A model generated the notes under the pieces. It had not been told where the DNA came from, did no database searches, and was given only the letters and a program-made list of their open reading frames with translations. From Alkaliphilus transvaalensis ATCC 700919 (GTDB lineage Bacteria > Bacillota > Clostridia > Peptostreptococcales > Natronincolaceae): a stretch of DNA of 64,000 nt. Within the stretch, counting starts at the first letter, position 1. Every line of letters starts with the position of its first letter. Both the position numbers and the translations under genes were made by a program. The stretch covers positions 248,001 through 312,000 of the forward strand of contig NZ_JHYF01000002.1 in NCBI RefSeq assembly GCF_000621485.1, given 5' to 3'. Shown piece by piece: positions 45,883 to 55,619 of this stretch.

Positions 45883-46161
45883 TATAAATCTACAATCATC
45901 ATGAAATTTCTAAAAAGTAAACTTTAACCAAAATACTTCCTTAGTCCTAGTGGGAGTTTTTTTATGCATAGAATAGTAGTTTAAAACAGGGGTTTTTAAT
46001 GACAAAAATAAAGGATGAAGTTAGTTTTAGAATAGGACTATTTTACTAATTATTGTAGAAATGTGGCATAAAAGGTAAAAAAATGACGAAAAATGTTGCG
46101 TACAAACACAACTTGATATAAGATGTTAATTGTTAGACAAATGTACAAAGGATGGGAAATA

Positions 46162-46833
46162 ATGAATAATTTCGGTGCATATCTTCGATGTAAACGAAAA
46201 GAAAATATGACCCAACGAGAATTGGCAAAAAAGGTTGGGGTTGGTTATCCCTATATCAGTAAATTAGAAAATAATATTGAACCACCCCCTAGTGAGGAAT
46301 TATTGCTTAAGTTAACTAAAGTCCTTAAATTAGATCAAGACGAAATTTTCCTTCATGCCAATAAACTACCTGGTGATATAAAGACCCTACTTTTAGCAGA
46401 GCCAAGGATATTAAAGATTTTACGGGCTCTAAGTAAAGTCGAAGGGCCTTCTTTTCTTTTAAATCATATCGAAGAATTAGTAAATAGTGAGGAAGATTTC
46501 TTTTGGTACTTATTTAATAAGAATGATAGAAATATTCTTTTAATTGATCCAGAAACATCAGAAATTGTAGATGCAAACAGAGAAGCTGCTAATTTTTATG
46601 ATATACCAACAAAGAAGTTAAAAAACATGAGAATTACTGATATTAATATTTTATCAGAAAAAGAAATCTTTGAAGAAATGAAGAAAGCCAAGATGGTATT
46701 AAAAAATTATTTCAATTTTAAGCATCGAAAAAATAATGATAAAATTGTTAATGTTAGAGTAAAAAGCCTACCTATACTAATTAAAGGGAAGCCACACTTA
46801 TACTCGGTTATAGAGGAAAATAAAATAAGTTAA
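46162..46833 (+). CDS. XRE-family regulator with C-terminal PAS domain
   Basis: The 223-residue protein has an N-terminal helix-turn-helix (about 5-60: MTQRELAKKVGVGYPYISKL) and a PAS domain (about 122-215: LLIDPETSEIVDANREAANF). A PAS sensor joined to an XRE DNA-binding domain suggests a ligand- or redox-responsive repressor. ATG 46162 is chosen, with AAAGGATGG upstream; the frame from 46123 lacks a site. It is 51 bases before a Cache chemoreceptor, which may share its transcript. Confidence 0.85.
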   Translation: MNNFGAYLRCKRKENMTQRELAKKVGVGYPYISKLENNIEPPPSEELLLKLTKVLKLDQDEIFLHANKLPGDIKTLLLAEPRILKILRALSKVEGPSFLLNHIEELVNSEEDFFWYLFNKNDRNILLIDPETSEIVDANREAANFYDIPTKKLKNMRITDINILSEKEIFEEMKKAKMVLKNYFNFKHRKNNDKIVNVRVKSLPILIKGKPHLYSVIEENKIS

Positions 46834-46884
46834 ATATTAGCAACCGATGTAATCCAGAAGAAACATATTGAGAGGAGCAGAAAG

Positions 46885-48867
46885 GTGAAAAGCATAAAAT
46901 TAAAATTAATCATATCTTTTTCAATACTCATTCTAGTAACTTGCGTTTTTATAGGAGGAATGTCAGTATATCAAGCTACACAAGCATTGACTAAAGAAGC
47001 TGAACAGGCTCTAACTTTATTGACACAAGAGGGAGCAAAGCTTGTACAGGGTAGGGTAGAGGTCCAAAAAAGAACTTTAGAAATGATTGCTAACAGAACA
47101 GATATAATAAATATGGAATGGGAAGAGCAACTACCTCTATTATTAAGACAGTTAGAAAGAACAAATTATTTATCCTTTGGAGTTGTTCAACCAGATGGGA
47201 CAGCTTATTTCCATGACGGTCGAATAGTAAAGTTAGGAGAAGAGGATTATATTAAAACAGCCTTTAGTGGTTCTACTAATATCTCTGATATATTCATTCG
47301 AGACGGAAAAGCTTATATAATTTATGCAACGCCAATAGAAAGGGATGGAAAAATTGTTGGGGTACTAATTGGTGAAAGGGATGGTATTGGATTAAGTACC
47401 ATTATTGATGATATGGGCTATGGAGGAAGTGGGTATGCTTATGTCATCAATACAGAAGGTAGAACTGTAGGTCATATCGATCGAGATCGGGTTTTAAACC
47501 AAGTAAATCCTATTGAGTCGGCATCTCAAAATGAAGAATTAAGACCAGTAGCAGATTTGTTCCAAATAATATTAAAGGATAAGAGCGGTCTAAACCCTTA
47601 TAACTTTCAAGGTAACAGTTTATACGCTGCCTATGCACCTATTCCTGACACTAATTGGATTCTGGTTATAACTGCAAATGAAAGTGAAGTACTGGCGGCA
47701 GTACCAAATATCTTTAGAAATATCCTATTGACTGCATCCATAGGTTTGTTAATAAGCATTATTGTTGTATATTTTATAGGTGATACCATTGCAAATCCAA
47801 TTAAAAGGATAAAAGAAAAAGCTGAAAAATTAGCAGACTTAAACATAACTGAAGATGTTGAGGAAGATTTACTTAATAAAAAGGATGAGATTGGAATATT
47901 AGCTAATTCAATTCAGCGGGTTACAACAAATCTTAGAAGCATTGTAATCGAAATTAGTAAATCTTCTGATCAAGTTGCTGCAGCTTCAGAAGAATTAACC
48001 GCTACATCTCAACAATCTACAGTAGCCAGTGAAGAAGTAGCAAAAACAGTCGAAGAAATTGCTAAAGGAGCATCCCAACAAGCTAGAAGTACAGAAGACG
48101 GATCAAATAAAGCAGTGGAGCTTGGAAAAATTATTGAAAAAGATCAATTATATGTTACTGAGCTTAATCTAGCAACAGAAAGGGTAACTACAGTAGTTAA
48201 GGATGGTATTAAAGAAGTTGAGAACTTATCTAATATAACGAAAGAAAGTAGTTCAGCAATTAAAGAAATACATAATGTTATTTTGAAAAGCCATGAAAGT
48301 TCTGAGAAAATCGGTTCTGCTAGTAATGTTATTGCTTCAATAGCAGAACAAACTAATTTATTGGCCCTTAATGCTGCCATAGAAGCAGCTAGGGCAGGAG
48401 ATGCAGGTAAGGGTTTTGCAGTTGTAGCTGAAGAAATAAGAAAATTAGCCGAGCAATCTTCCATTTCAACAAAGGCTATAGATGAAGTTGTTGTCGAACT
48501 TCAGAGTAATTCAAAAGACGCTGTAAATACTGCAGAACGAGTTGCTTTAATTTCAAAGGAGCAAACAAATAACGTTATAAGGAGTAGAGAAACATTTATG
48601 GAAATTTCGGAAAGTATTAAGCTTGCTGAAAGAGCAGTCAATAATTTAAATGATTCTAGTAAAGAAATGGAAATAATGAAGGAAGAAATTCTTACGACAT
48701 TGGAAAATCTTGCAGCAATAGCAGAAGAAAATTCTGCAGGTACCCAACAGGCTTCAGCTTCTATGGAGGAACAAACTGCTTCTATGGAAGAGATTGCAAG
48801 CTCCAGTGAAGGACTATCACAATTAGCTCAAGATCTACATGCGATTATAACACGTTTTAGTGCATAA
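46885..48867 (+). CDS. Methyl-accepting chemotaxis protein with double Cache sensor and HAMP
   Basis: The 660-residue receptor has a membrane helix (about 8-28), a dCache_1-like extracellular sensor (about 35-275, [16 protein letters not shown] and [12 protein letters not shown]), a second helix (about 280-302), HAMP (about 303-357) and a signalling domain with [19 protein letters not shown] (about 487-505). The start is GTG 46885 with GAGGAG. It pairs with the upstream XRE-PAS gene. A terminator lies at 48955. Confidence 0.94.
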   Translation: MKSIKLKLIISFSILILVTCVFIGGMSVYQATQALTKEAEQALTLLTQEGAKLVQGRVEVQKRTLEMIANRTDIINMEWEEQLPLLLRQLERTNYLSFGVVQPDGTAYFHDGRIVKLGEEDYIKTAFSGSTNISDIFIRDGKAYIIYATPIERDGKIVGVLIGERDGIGLSTIIDDMGYGGSGYAYVINTEGRTVGHIDRDRVLNQVNPIESASQNEELRPVADLFQIILKDKSGLNPYNFQGNSLYAAYAPIPDTNWILVITANESEVLAAVPNIFRNILLTASIGLLISIIVVYFIGDTIANPIKRIKEKAEKLADLNITEDVEEDLLNKKDEIGILANSIQRVTTNLRSIVIEISKSSDQVAAASEELTATSQQSTVASEEVAKTVEEIAKGASQQARSTEDGSNKAVELGKIIEKDQLYVTELNLATERVTTVVKDGIKEVENLSNITKESSSAIKEIHNVILKSHESSEKIGSASNVIASIAEQTNLLALNAAIEAARAGDAGKGFAVVAEEIRKLAEQSSISTKAIDEVVVELQSNSKDAVNTAERVALISKEQTNNVIRSRETFMEISESIKLAERAVNNLNDSSKEMEIMKEEILTTLENLAAIAEENSAGTQQASASMEEQTASMEEIASSSEGLSQLAQDLHAIITRFSA

Positions 48868-48887
48868 AAGATGAGTTGAACATAATT

Positions 48888-48923
48888 AAAGCAAAACATA
48901 ATAAAAGCAAAACATAATAAAAG
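48888..48923 (+). repeat. Short tandem repeat after the chemoreceptor gene
   Basis: The 16-base unit AAAGCAAAACATAATA occurs twice in a row (48888-48903, 48904-48919), followed by the first bases of a third copy. Confidence 0.7.
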
Positions 48924-48954
48924 CGTAGTGATGTTCAATTACTTCCAATAATTC

Positions 48955-48997
48955 ATAAAGACCCTGTTCTTTCATAAAGAAAGCAGGGTCTTTATAA
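48955..48997 (+). terminator. Bidirectional terminator between chemoreceptor and minus-strand genes
   Basis: ATAAAGACCCTG (48955-48966) pairs with CAGGGTCTTTAT (48984-48995), with a further TTCTTTC/GAAAG extension. Confidence 0.85.
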
Positions 48998-49012
48998 TTA
49001 ACATAAATATAA

Positions 49013-49282
49013 CTAAGTAGGGATATTAAATACTGTTCCTCCTTCTTCAAGGGGGATGGTGAAGCTTAGGGTTGTTGTGGGGTTTATATAGATAGAAAGA
49101 TTTAGACCTGCAGCAATTCTTCGTGTTCCCGGTGAATATTCAAGGTCAAAGGGGATTCGTGACTTTATTAATAGGGCTAAGACAGCATTTAATTGAACTA
49201 GGGGTAGATTGCCTGCTCCTAATATTTTTTTAAATAAATCAGTAGATAAAAGTGTTAGTACCTCTTTTTCAAAAGTGGCCAT
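49013..49282 (-). CDS. Small beta-rich hypothetical protein next to amine oxidase
   Basis: An 89-residue protein with no recognised family. It has a hydrophobic helical segment (about 25-45) and a beta-like C-terminal part rich in Thr (YINPTTTLSFTIPLEEGG). ATG 49282 is chosen with AAGGAGC upstream; a TTG at 49288 is possible. It lies 70 bases after the amine oxidase gene on the same strand, so the two are probably cotranscribed. Confidence 0.7.
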   Translation of the reverse strand: MATFEKEVLTLLSTDLFKKILGAGNLPLVQLNAVLALLIKSRIPFDLEYSPGTRRIAAGLNLSIYINPTTTLSFTIPLEEGGTVFNIPT

Positions 49283-49351
49283 AGGCAATGCTCCTTAATA
49301 AGTAATTATATTCTATCATATGAAGCTTACCTATAGATTTGTGCAATCAAT

Positions 49352-51001
49352 CTAAGTATATTGTTGACATTTTAAAGCAATGTTATTGGCAGCAAACATG
49401 CCGGTTTGTAGGGCTCCTTGCATCCAACCCTTGGCGTTAGAGACATGTTCACCGGCAAAAAATACCCTATTATTGTATTCTGGTGCTATACTTACCCTAG
49501 CATATAATTGGTTTTGCTTTGAAGTTGTAAAAGTGAAAGCTCCCAATGCCCAAGGATGATCAGTCCAAAGGATTGTTTTATGGGCTACGACAATACTGTC
49601 TAAGCTAAACTTAGGTAACCCATGAATCTCTTCGATTTGTCTTTTAATAATTTCTATTGCATCTTTTCTTATAAAATTTCCTAAACGTAGAGCATCTTGC
49701 GTCCAATTATAGGAGGCTGTAATTACCCCAGGGCTATCAATAGGAGCTGTATCGGTAGGGTAGAGAATACTATTAATAATAAGATCTGTGGAGGAGGTAC
49801 CGCCAATAATTCTATCATTCTCCCAAAAACGGCGGTTGCAAAGGAAAGTAGTTTTTTGTGCTGGAGATAAATTTAATTGTCGAATAGCTTCCATTTTTTC
49901 AATATTAAATTGAGGCTGCAAATCAATCAGTCTTAGGTTAGAAAAGGGAATACCACAAACAATAAAATCAAATATTTTAGTTCTCTTAATTGAAGAATGA
50001 CGTTCTTTGTATTGGACTGCGACAGATCCACCTTCACGTTGACTTAATCCTGTAACTTGATGGCCTCTTTTAAAAGCCACTTTACCTAAAGCTTTCAAAG
50101 GAACACGTTCTCCATATTCTGTTGGGCATGGATTGATTAAAGAACGATAAAAGGCTTTTGGAAGGGTTGCTAAGCCACCAATCAATTCGTACATATATAA
50201 AAAATTTAATGGGTAAGCGTCCTGTAAAAAATTAATATGCCCTTTGTCTAAGTATCCGCCTAGAAAAGGATTAACACTACTTAACATTGATATTGCGCCT
50301 CTACTTAAATTAGCATTTTGGAGGGCTTGGTTAATGTTATAATAGTCAGCTGAAGCTATGGCAGGGGAGTAAATTTCTCTTAACTCTAAAATTTCTGCCC
50401 TAACCTCGGGGGAAAGAGGTCGAATATAGTCTTCTAGAATTCTAGCTTCTAAACTTGGCCAAGGAGTATTTTTTTCTTCAGGGGTCAAATTAAATAGTGG
50501 ATAGATTAATCTTTGAACTTCATCAGGAGTATTACGACTTCTTACTCCACCCACATATCGAAAGGTATTTTCATTTGCTACGATAAATCGTCTAGTATTT
50601 AGCCGAAATAAATCAATATAATGCCATAATGATTGATGGGCTACAGGAAATCTTAAGGGGCCTAATTCTCCATAAAGACCTAATCTTTTATCAAAGTAAT
50701 GGGTAAAAACCCTACCACCTACTCTGTTTTCCTCCGCTTCATAGATGGTGATATCAAATCCTAACTTTCTTAATTCAAAGGCAGCAGATAATCCTGCCAA
50801 GCCTCCCCCCAATATTGCAACTTTAATTCCTTTACATGATCCTGGGGGTAAAATAGTTGATATTTCCTGGGGTGGGTTAAAGAGACTAATTATATTAGTA
50901 AAGTCTTCAGGCCTTTCATTCAACTCTAAGCCAAAATAAAGTAGTTTTAATCGTTCTTCAGGTGTAGGATTACTTGGTTGAGGTGGTGGGATAATTTCCA
51001 T
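49352..51001 (-). CDS. Flavin-containing amine oxidase (FAD-dependent oxidoreductase)
   Basis: The 549-residue protein has an N-terminal region (1-65) and a dinucleotide-binding motif VAILGGGLAGLSAAFEL with YEAEENRVGGRVFT (the GG doublet of amine oxidases). Its C-terminus has VFFAGEHVSNAKGWMQGAL, the second FAD-binding part. Members oxidise amines or amino acids; the substrate is not inferable. ATG 51001 is correctly spaced from AGAAAGGAG, whereas ATG 51007 is too close. It has no signal peptide. Confidence 0.9.
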   Translation of the reverse strand: MEIIPPPQPSNPTPEERLKLLYFGLELNERPEDFTNIISLFNPPQEISTILPPGSCKGIKVAILGGGLAGLSAAFELRKLGFDITIYEAEENRVGGRVFTHYFDKRLGLYGELGPLRFPVAHQSLWHYIDLFRLNTRRFIVANENTFRYVGGVRSRNTPDEVQRLIYPLFNLTPEEKNTPWPSLEARILEDYIRPLSPEVRAEILELREIYSPAIASADYYNINQALQNANLSRGAISMLSSVNPFLGGYLDKGHINFLQDAYPLNFLYMYELIGGLATLPKAFYRSLINPCPTEYGERVPLKALGKVAFKRGHQVTGLSQREGGSVAVQYKERHSSIKRTKIFDFIVCGIPFSNLRLIDLQPQFNIEKMEAIRQLNLSPAQKTTFLCNRRFWENDRIIGGTSSTDLIINSILYPTDTAPIDSPGVITASYNWTQDALRLGNFIRKDAIEIIKRQIEEIHGLPKFSLDSIVVAHKTILWTDHPWALGAFTFTTSKQNQLYARVSIAPEYNNRVFFAGEHVSNAKGWMQGALQTGMFAANNIALKCQQYT

Positions 51002-51257
51002 AAGCATCTCCTTTCTAATTAATTTCGACTAAGGAAATTGAACAAAATGATAACTATTTTAAAAATATATTTAGTTTTGGAAATATAAATTTTAAATACA
51101 TTATCCAATTGCCTTAACTAATAGATTATATGAAAGAAATATAAGGAACTTAGCTTGTTTATAAAAATAATTTTAAAATTTTAATAAAAAATTTATAGTT
51201 TAGAAAAGAATTAGTAATAATACTAGAGAGTTGGATAATTTGAAAGGAGTAGACATT

Positions 51258-52526
51258 ATGAGAAAGAACTACAAAAATTTAATGATTTTGGTATTAATCA
51301 TTACATTATTAGTTCCAATTGGTTGTGCTAGAGATGAAGAACCAGTGCCTCAACCCCAGCAGCCAGAAGAACCAAGAGTGGAACTACCTGCTGTTGAAGA
51401 TATGATTCTTTCTGCTGAGAGTTGGCAAGAAGAATATCCTATGATTTATGAATCCTTTATTCGTACTGCAAGAATGCAAGATAATAAAGTAGAGGATACT
51501 GGATTAGGAGGATTAATGCCTATTAGTTACTTAGATAAATATCCAGAGATTAAGGTATTATATGAAGGGATAGGATTCTCAAAAGAATATTATATTGCTA
51601 GGGGTCATTATTATTCATTGGAGGATGTGATCAATACTTCAAGGCCAAAGCCTGGAGCTTCTTGTTTAGGATGTAAAACTGCAGATTTTGAAAAGTTATG
51701 GGTAGAAAATGGACAAGACTTATTCCGACTAGATTTTTATGAAACATCCCAAAAAGTAGAAAATGCAATTAGTTGTTATAATTGCCATAGAAATGAGCCA
51801 GAGGGTGGGATTCAAATAACTGCTCCTCATTTTGCCGAAGGGGTTAGAAAACTAGATCAAGAACCTAAGCCAGGGACAATGGCCTGTGCCCAATGTCATG
51901 TTGAATATTACTTCGACGGTAATACTGGAGAAATTGTACTACCTTGGGATAATGGTCTAGGAGTAGATGAAATTGAATCATATTTTGATGAAATAGATTT
52001 TGCAGATTGGATCCATCCTAGAACTGGTACACCTTTAATTAAGGTTCAGCATCCTGAATTTGAAACCTATACAGGGAGTGTACATGATCGGATGGGAGTC
52101 TCATGTGCAGATTGTCACATGCCTCGGGTTGTTGAAGAAGGGGAGGAATACCTTTCCCACTGGGCGAAAAGTCCTCTAAAGACAGTTACAGAGTCATGTC
52201 TTGATTGTCATGGAGGAGAACCACAAGCGTTGATTGATAGAACCCAAGCCATCCAACAGGAAGTAAAGGATATGACAGGAGAAGTTGGAATGATGTTGGT
52301 AGATCTAATCGAAGGGTTCGCTGAATTATTAGATCAACGAAAATTAGAAGATGAAGAAGTGATTAGAGAACTAAGATCATTGCATCGTAAAGCCCAGTAC
52401 CGATGGGATTTTATATTTGTTGAGAACAGTACAGGGTTCCATAATGCAGCAAAAGCTAGAGAGACTTTAAATAGGGCTAAAGAATATGCCCAACAAGCCT
52501 TGGATATTATTGCAGAATATCAATAG
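51258..52526 (+). CDS. nrfA: Pentaheme cytochrome c nitrite reductase, lipoprotein-like
   Basis: The 422-residue enzyme reduces nitrite to ammonium. Five heme sites are visible: catalytic CLGCK (136-140), CYNCH (173-177), CAQCH (210-214), CADCH (283-287) and CLDCH (314-318). Active-site features include VEYYF and KVQHPEFE with His265 and the calcium ligands Lys262/Gln264. The N-terminus is a signal with Cys23 (VPIGC), a slightly imperfect lipobox suggesting lipid anchoring. No nrfH is adjacent. ATG 51258 follows AAAGGAG. The downstream resB-ccsA genes would mature its hemes. Confidence 0.96.
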   Translation: MRKNYKNLMILVLIITLLVPIGCARDEEPVPQPQQPEEPRVELPAVEDMILSAESWQEEYPMIYESFIRTARMQDNKVEDTGLGGLMPISYLDKYPEIKVLYEGIGFSKEYYIARGHYYSLEDVINTSRPKPGASCLGCKTADFEKLWVENGQDLFRLDFYETSQKVENAISCYNCHRNEPEGGIQITAPHFAEGVRKLDQEPKPGTMACAQCHVEYYFDGNTGEIVLPWDNGLGVDEIESYFDEIDFADWIHPRTGTPLIKVQHPEFETYTGSVHDRMGVSCADCHMPRVVEEGEEYLSHWAKSPLKTVTESCLDCHGGEPQALIDRTQAIQQEVKDMTGEVGMMLVDLIEGFAELLDQRKLEDEEVIRELRSLHRKAQYRWDFIFVENSTGFHNAAKARETLNRAKEYAQQALDIIAEYQ

Positions 52527-52535
52527 TCTAAATAA

Positions 52536-52575
52536 AAACTACCACTAGTGGAAATGATAACCAGTGGTAGTTTCC
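52536..52575 (+). terminator. Hairpin between nrfA and resB (partial terminator)
   Basis: AAACTACCACT and AGTGGTAGTTT form an 11-bp stem. The T-tract is weak (TTTCCTCT), so it may only reduce read-through into the cytochrome biogenesis genes. Confidence 0.7.
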
Positions 52576-52615
52576 TCTATGAAATTCACTACTATCTTAT
52601 AAAGGAGTAGATATA

Positions 52616-53890
52616 ATGGAAAACAAAAAAATAAAAAAAGTTTTAAATTTACTTAGGTCTATGAAGTTTGGTTTATTTTTATTAGGTATATTAGCCATGA
52701 TCTCTTTAGTTGGTTCGATTATACCTCAGGAGAGGGAGCTATCCTTTTACCAAAACAACTTTTCAGAGGGAAGGTTAAACTTAATATTAGCCTTAAGATT
52801 AAACAACATTTACCGGTCATGGTATTTCGTTATGTTATTTGGTTTTCTCTGTGTTAATTTAACCTTATGCAGTATTACAAGACTAGGTAACGTACTTAAT
52901 AGAATGAGGACCCTGCCAAAGGTAGACAATACAAATCCAACTGAAACCATTACATTTAAACATAAAGAAGATCAAGAAAATTATATTAATGGAATCTTTG
53001 AAGGCAATGGATTCAAGCATTTTGAAATGAAAAAAGAAAAAGATAAGATTTTATACATAGGAAGGAAATTTCGTATTGGTTATCTTGGATCATGGCTAAT
53101 CCATCTTGGTATGCTAATAGTTATCCTTTCCTATGGTTATGGTCAGTATACAAATTTTTCCACAAGTGTTTATGGGGTTCCAGGGAGCATAATTGATGTA
53201 GAAGGGACCGACTTTAGGGTGGCAATTGAAGATTTTAGAGTTGATTACAGGGAAGATGGGACAGTAAATCAATATTATACAGATTTGAAGCTTTTAAATA
53301 GTAATGATGAAATACTAAAAAGCCAAGAAATCTTTGTTAACAGACCCCTTGGATATAATGGATTCAATTTCTATCAGTCAGCCACTGGATGGGCAGCCGA
53401 TCTAGTCTTTAGGAGAGATAATGAAGTTATTGAGGATGTCTTATATGAAAGCACAGTTTTTATTGAAGAAAATGAAGAAGTAGCCATTCACTTTACGAAA
53501 TTTTATCCAGATTTTATTGCCACTGAAAGAGGTCTTTTTACTAGATCTAATCATCTAAATAATCCAATGTTTCTATATTCCTTATTTTTTAATGGAATAA
53601 GGGTAGACATGAACGTTGCAGCACCTGGCGATTTAATCGAATGGAACGAATATCAAATTAAGTTAGATAATCCAAGAATGTATACATATCTTGAGGTGAA
53701 TAGATTAAAGGGGAAAATTGCAGCCATCACAGGTGGGCTATTAGCTATGGTGGGTTTGATACTTGCATTTTATATAAAACCTGCTACATTACTGATTTCT
53801 TTAGAAAAGAATAAGTTACATATATATGGCAATGATAAAGGTATGATTAATGTTGGTTTAAATAACCAGAATAGACAGTTAGAGGTTTAA
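52616..53890 (+). CDS. resB: Cytochrome c biogenesis protein ResB (Ccs1)
   Basis: The 424-residue membrane protein has four helices: about 18-36, 62-86, 160-180 and 368-390, with a large extracytoplasmic domain between the third and fourth, the standard Ccs1/ResB layout. It works with CcsA in system II to deliver and attach heme. AAAGGAG is the ribosome site. It belongs with nrfA functionally, and ccsA follows by 32 bases. Confidence 0.94.
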   Translation: MENKKIKKVLNLLRSMKFGLFLLGILAMISLVGSIIPQERELSFYQNNFSEGRLNLILALRLNNIYRSWYFVMLFGFLCVNLTLCSITRLGNVLNRMRTLPKVDNTNPTETITFKHKEDQENYINGIFEGNGFKHFEMKKEKDKILYIGRKFRIGYLGSWLIHLGMLIVILSYGYGQYTNFSTSVYGVPGSIIDVEGTDFRVAIEDFRVDYREDGTVNQYYTDLKLLNSNDEILKSQEIFVNRPLGYNGFNFYQSATGWAADLVFRRDNEVIEDVLYESTVFIEENEEVAIHFTKFYPDFIATERGLFTRSNHLNNPMFLYSLFFNGIRVDMNVAAPGDLIEWNEYQIKLDNPRMYTYLEVNRLKGKIAAITGGLLAMVGLILAFYIKPATLLISLEKNKLHIYGNDKGMINVGLNNQNRQLEV

Positions 53891-53922
53891 AGTAATTTAT
53901 AAAACATGTTAGGAGGAAATAT

Positions 53923-54756
53923 ATGCTATTGGAGAATCAAAGTTTTAATATTACCCTTGTTGTCTATACAATAGCGATGATTTGTTACTTTGTATTTTTT
54001 CTGTTCAGAAAAGAAATGATGGCTGACTATGGGAGTTTGATGATAAAAATTGGGTTAGTTTTTCATACTGTTTCATTAACTACTAGAGCTGTAGAGGCTG
54101 CTCGATTACCTTTAAGTAATCAATATGAGTTTGCAACGAGTTTTGCTTGGGGAATAGCCATTTGTTTTTTCGAGTTTGAAAGAAGATATAAGTTTAAGAT
54201 ATTGGGTACCTTTGTGACACCTTTATTGCTATTAGTAATTTTTTATGCTGCGATGCAGTCCCGTGAAATAAGGCCATTAATGCCAGCCCTGCAAAGTAAC
54301 TGGATTATTATTCATGTGAGTACGGCTATATTTAGCTATGGGGCCTTTGCAATAGCCTGTGGTATATCTGTCATGTATCTTTTGAGGGACCGTTTGAAAA
54401 CAGACAAATTTATTACAAATCATATACCATCTTTAGAAACTTTAGATTTAATCAGCTATCGAGCCATTGCCCTAGGTTTTATCATGTTAACTGTCGTGAT
54501 TATTAGTGGAGCAATTTGGGCAGATCGAGCATGGGGCAGATATTGGCAATGGGATCCTAAAGAGACCTGGTCCTTTATCACTTGGGTGATTTATGCCATT
54601 TATCTTCATGTCCGACTAAACAAAGGTTGGAAGGATAAAAAAACTGCCTGGTATGCAATAATAGGTTTTGCAGCAGTACTTTTTACCTATGCAGGCGTTA
54701 ATACGATATTATCAGGATATCATTCCTATGCAATGATCCTTTTGAATATGGTATAA
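53923..54756 (+). CDS. ccsA: Cytochrome c biogenesis protein CcsA (ResC)
   Basis: The 277-residue protein has about eight membrane helices and the WWD heme-handling motif WGRYWQWDPKETWSFITW (about 205-222), diagnostic for CcsA/ResC. Together with ResB it forms the heme export and ligation complex for c-type cytochromes. AGGAGG precedes the ATG. Confidence 0.95.
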   Translation: MLLENQSFNITLVVYTIAMICYFVFFLFRKEMMADYGSLMIKIGLVFHTVSLTTRAVEAARLPLSNQYEFATSFAWGIAICFFEFERRYKFKILGTFVTPLLLLVIFYAAMQSREIRPLMPALQSNWIIIHVSTAIFSYGAFAIACGISVMYLLRDRLKTDKFITNHIPSLETLDLISYRAIALGFIMLTVVIISGAIWADRAWGRYWQWDPKETWSFITWVIYAIYLHVRLNKGWKDKKTAWYAIIGFAAVLFTYAGVNTILSGYHSYAMILLNMV

Positions 54757-54791
54757 TAAAAGTCTAAGATTAATCAGGGTAGGTGAATCGT

Positions 54792-55298
54792 ATGAAGAAT
54801 AAAAAAATAGCATTATTGGCTATTGGGTTGATTTTTATATTTATGATTGCAGGTTGTAGTCGAAATGAAGAAATGATAGACCAAATATCAAGTAACGATC
54901 ATCAAGAAGTATTAGATCCAAAAGATGATGATAATTATCTAGAACAACTAACTCCCGAGGAATTAAAAGATATATTATTAGAAACTGTAGGGATTGAGTT
55001 AAGAAATACAGAGAATCAAGCGATTGGTCTATTAAAGGAGCGGGATGCAATTCTCGAGTTTATAGAGGAATTGTTTACTTATCCTAAACAGGAAAAGCTC
55101 CCAGGGGATTCTAGCGAAGATAGTGTGGTAGGGCCTATACATTTTTATTTTAATAATAATGAAGATTTGTATGGCTTAGTAAAAGATGATTTTATCTATC
55201 TAGAAGGTTACTACTTCCTACTGACAGGAAATAATGGGGATCGAGTTGTTAATTTGTTTAAAAATAATATTATAAAGGCTCCAGACAATGGAAATTAA
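54792..55298 (+). CDS. Hypothetical lipoprotein in the nrfA-resB-ccsA locus
   Basis: The 168-residue protein has a lipoprotein signal with lipobox MIAGC (Cys22), an acidic linker and an alpha/beta domain with no recognised motif. It follows ccsA by 35 bases and ends the unit at a strong terminator. ATG 54792 is chosen with AGGTGA upstream. It has no CxxC pair, so it is not an obvious ResA or CcdA substitute. Confidence 0.8.
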   Translation: MKNKKIALLAIGLIFIFMIAGCSRNEEMIDQISSNDHQEVLDPKDDDNYLEQLTPEELKDILLETVGIELRNTENQAIGLLKERDAILEFIEELFTYPKQEKLPGDSSEDSVVGPIHFYFNNNEDLYGLVKDDFIYLEGYYFLLTGNNGDRVVNLFKNNIIKAPDNGN

Positions 55299-55307
55299 TG
55301 TCCTAAG

Positions 55308-55360
55308 AAATAGTTGGATTAGGTATGTAGTATACCTAAATCCAACTATTTTATTTTTTG
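55308..55360 (+). terminator. Terminator of the nrfA/cytochrome biogenesis locus
   Basis: AAATAGTTGGATTAGGTAT and ATACCTAAATCCAACTATTT form a long stem (one bulge) followed by TATTTTTT. Confidence 0.9.
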
Positions 55361-55619
55361 GATATTACAACAGAAAGTAAGAAACAACATATTTGTAAAA
55401 TAAACATTAGAGAAATGTTAAACTCTATTAATATTCATTAGAACTATTGAAAAATATGAATAGTGAAAGAAAACAAGCATATTAATTATAGTAAATAGGA
55501 AAATAAAGAAGACTTATATGATAAAAAAAATTAATATGGCAAGAAGGTAATTTTAATAATATACAGAATAATATGAAAGTAGATATAATGGATTTTTTTG
55601 ACTAACAAGGGGGATAAAT
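55361..55619 (+). other. AT-rich intergenic region before the M28-like gene
   Basis: About 260 bases without an ORF or clear promoter boxes; strongly AT-rich. Confidence 0.4.

Noticed and set aside
48888-48923. Start of a CRISPR array
   Set aside because: Only two adjacent 16-base copies without spacers; a simple tandem repeat.
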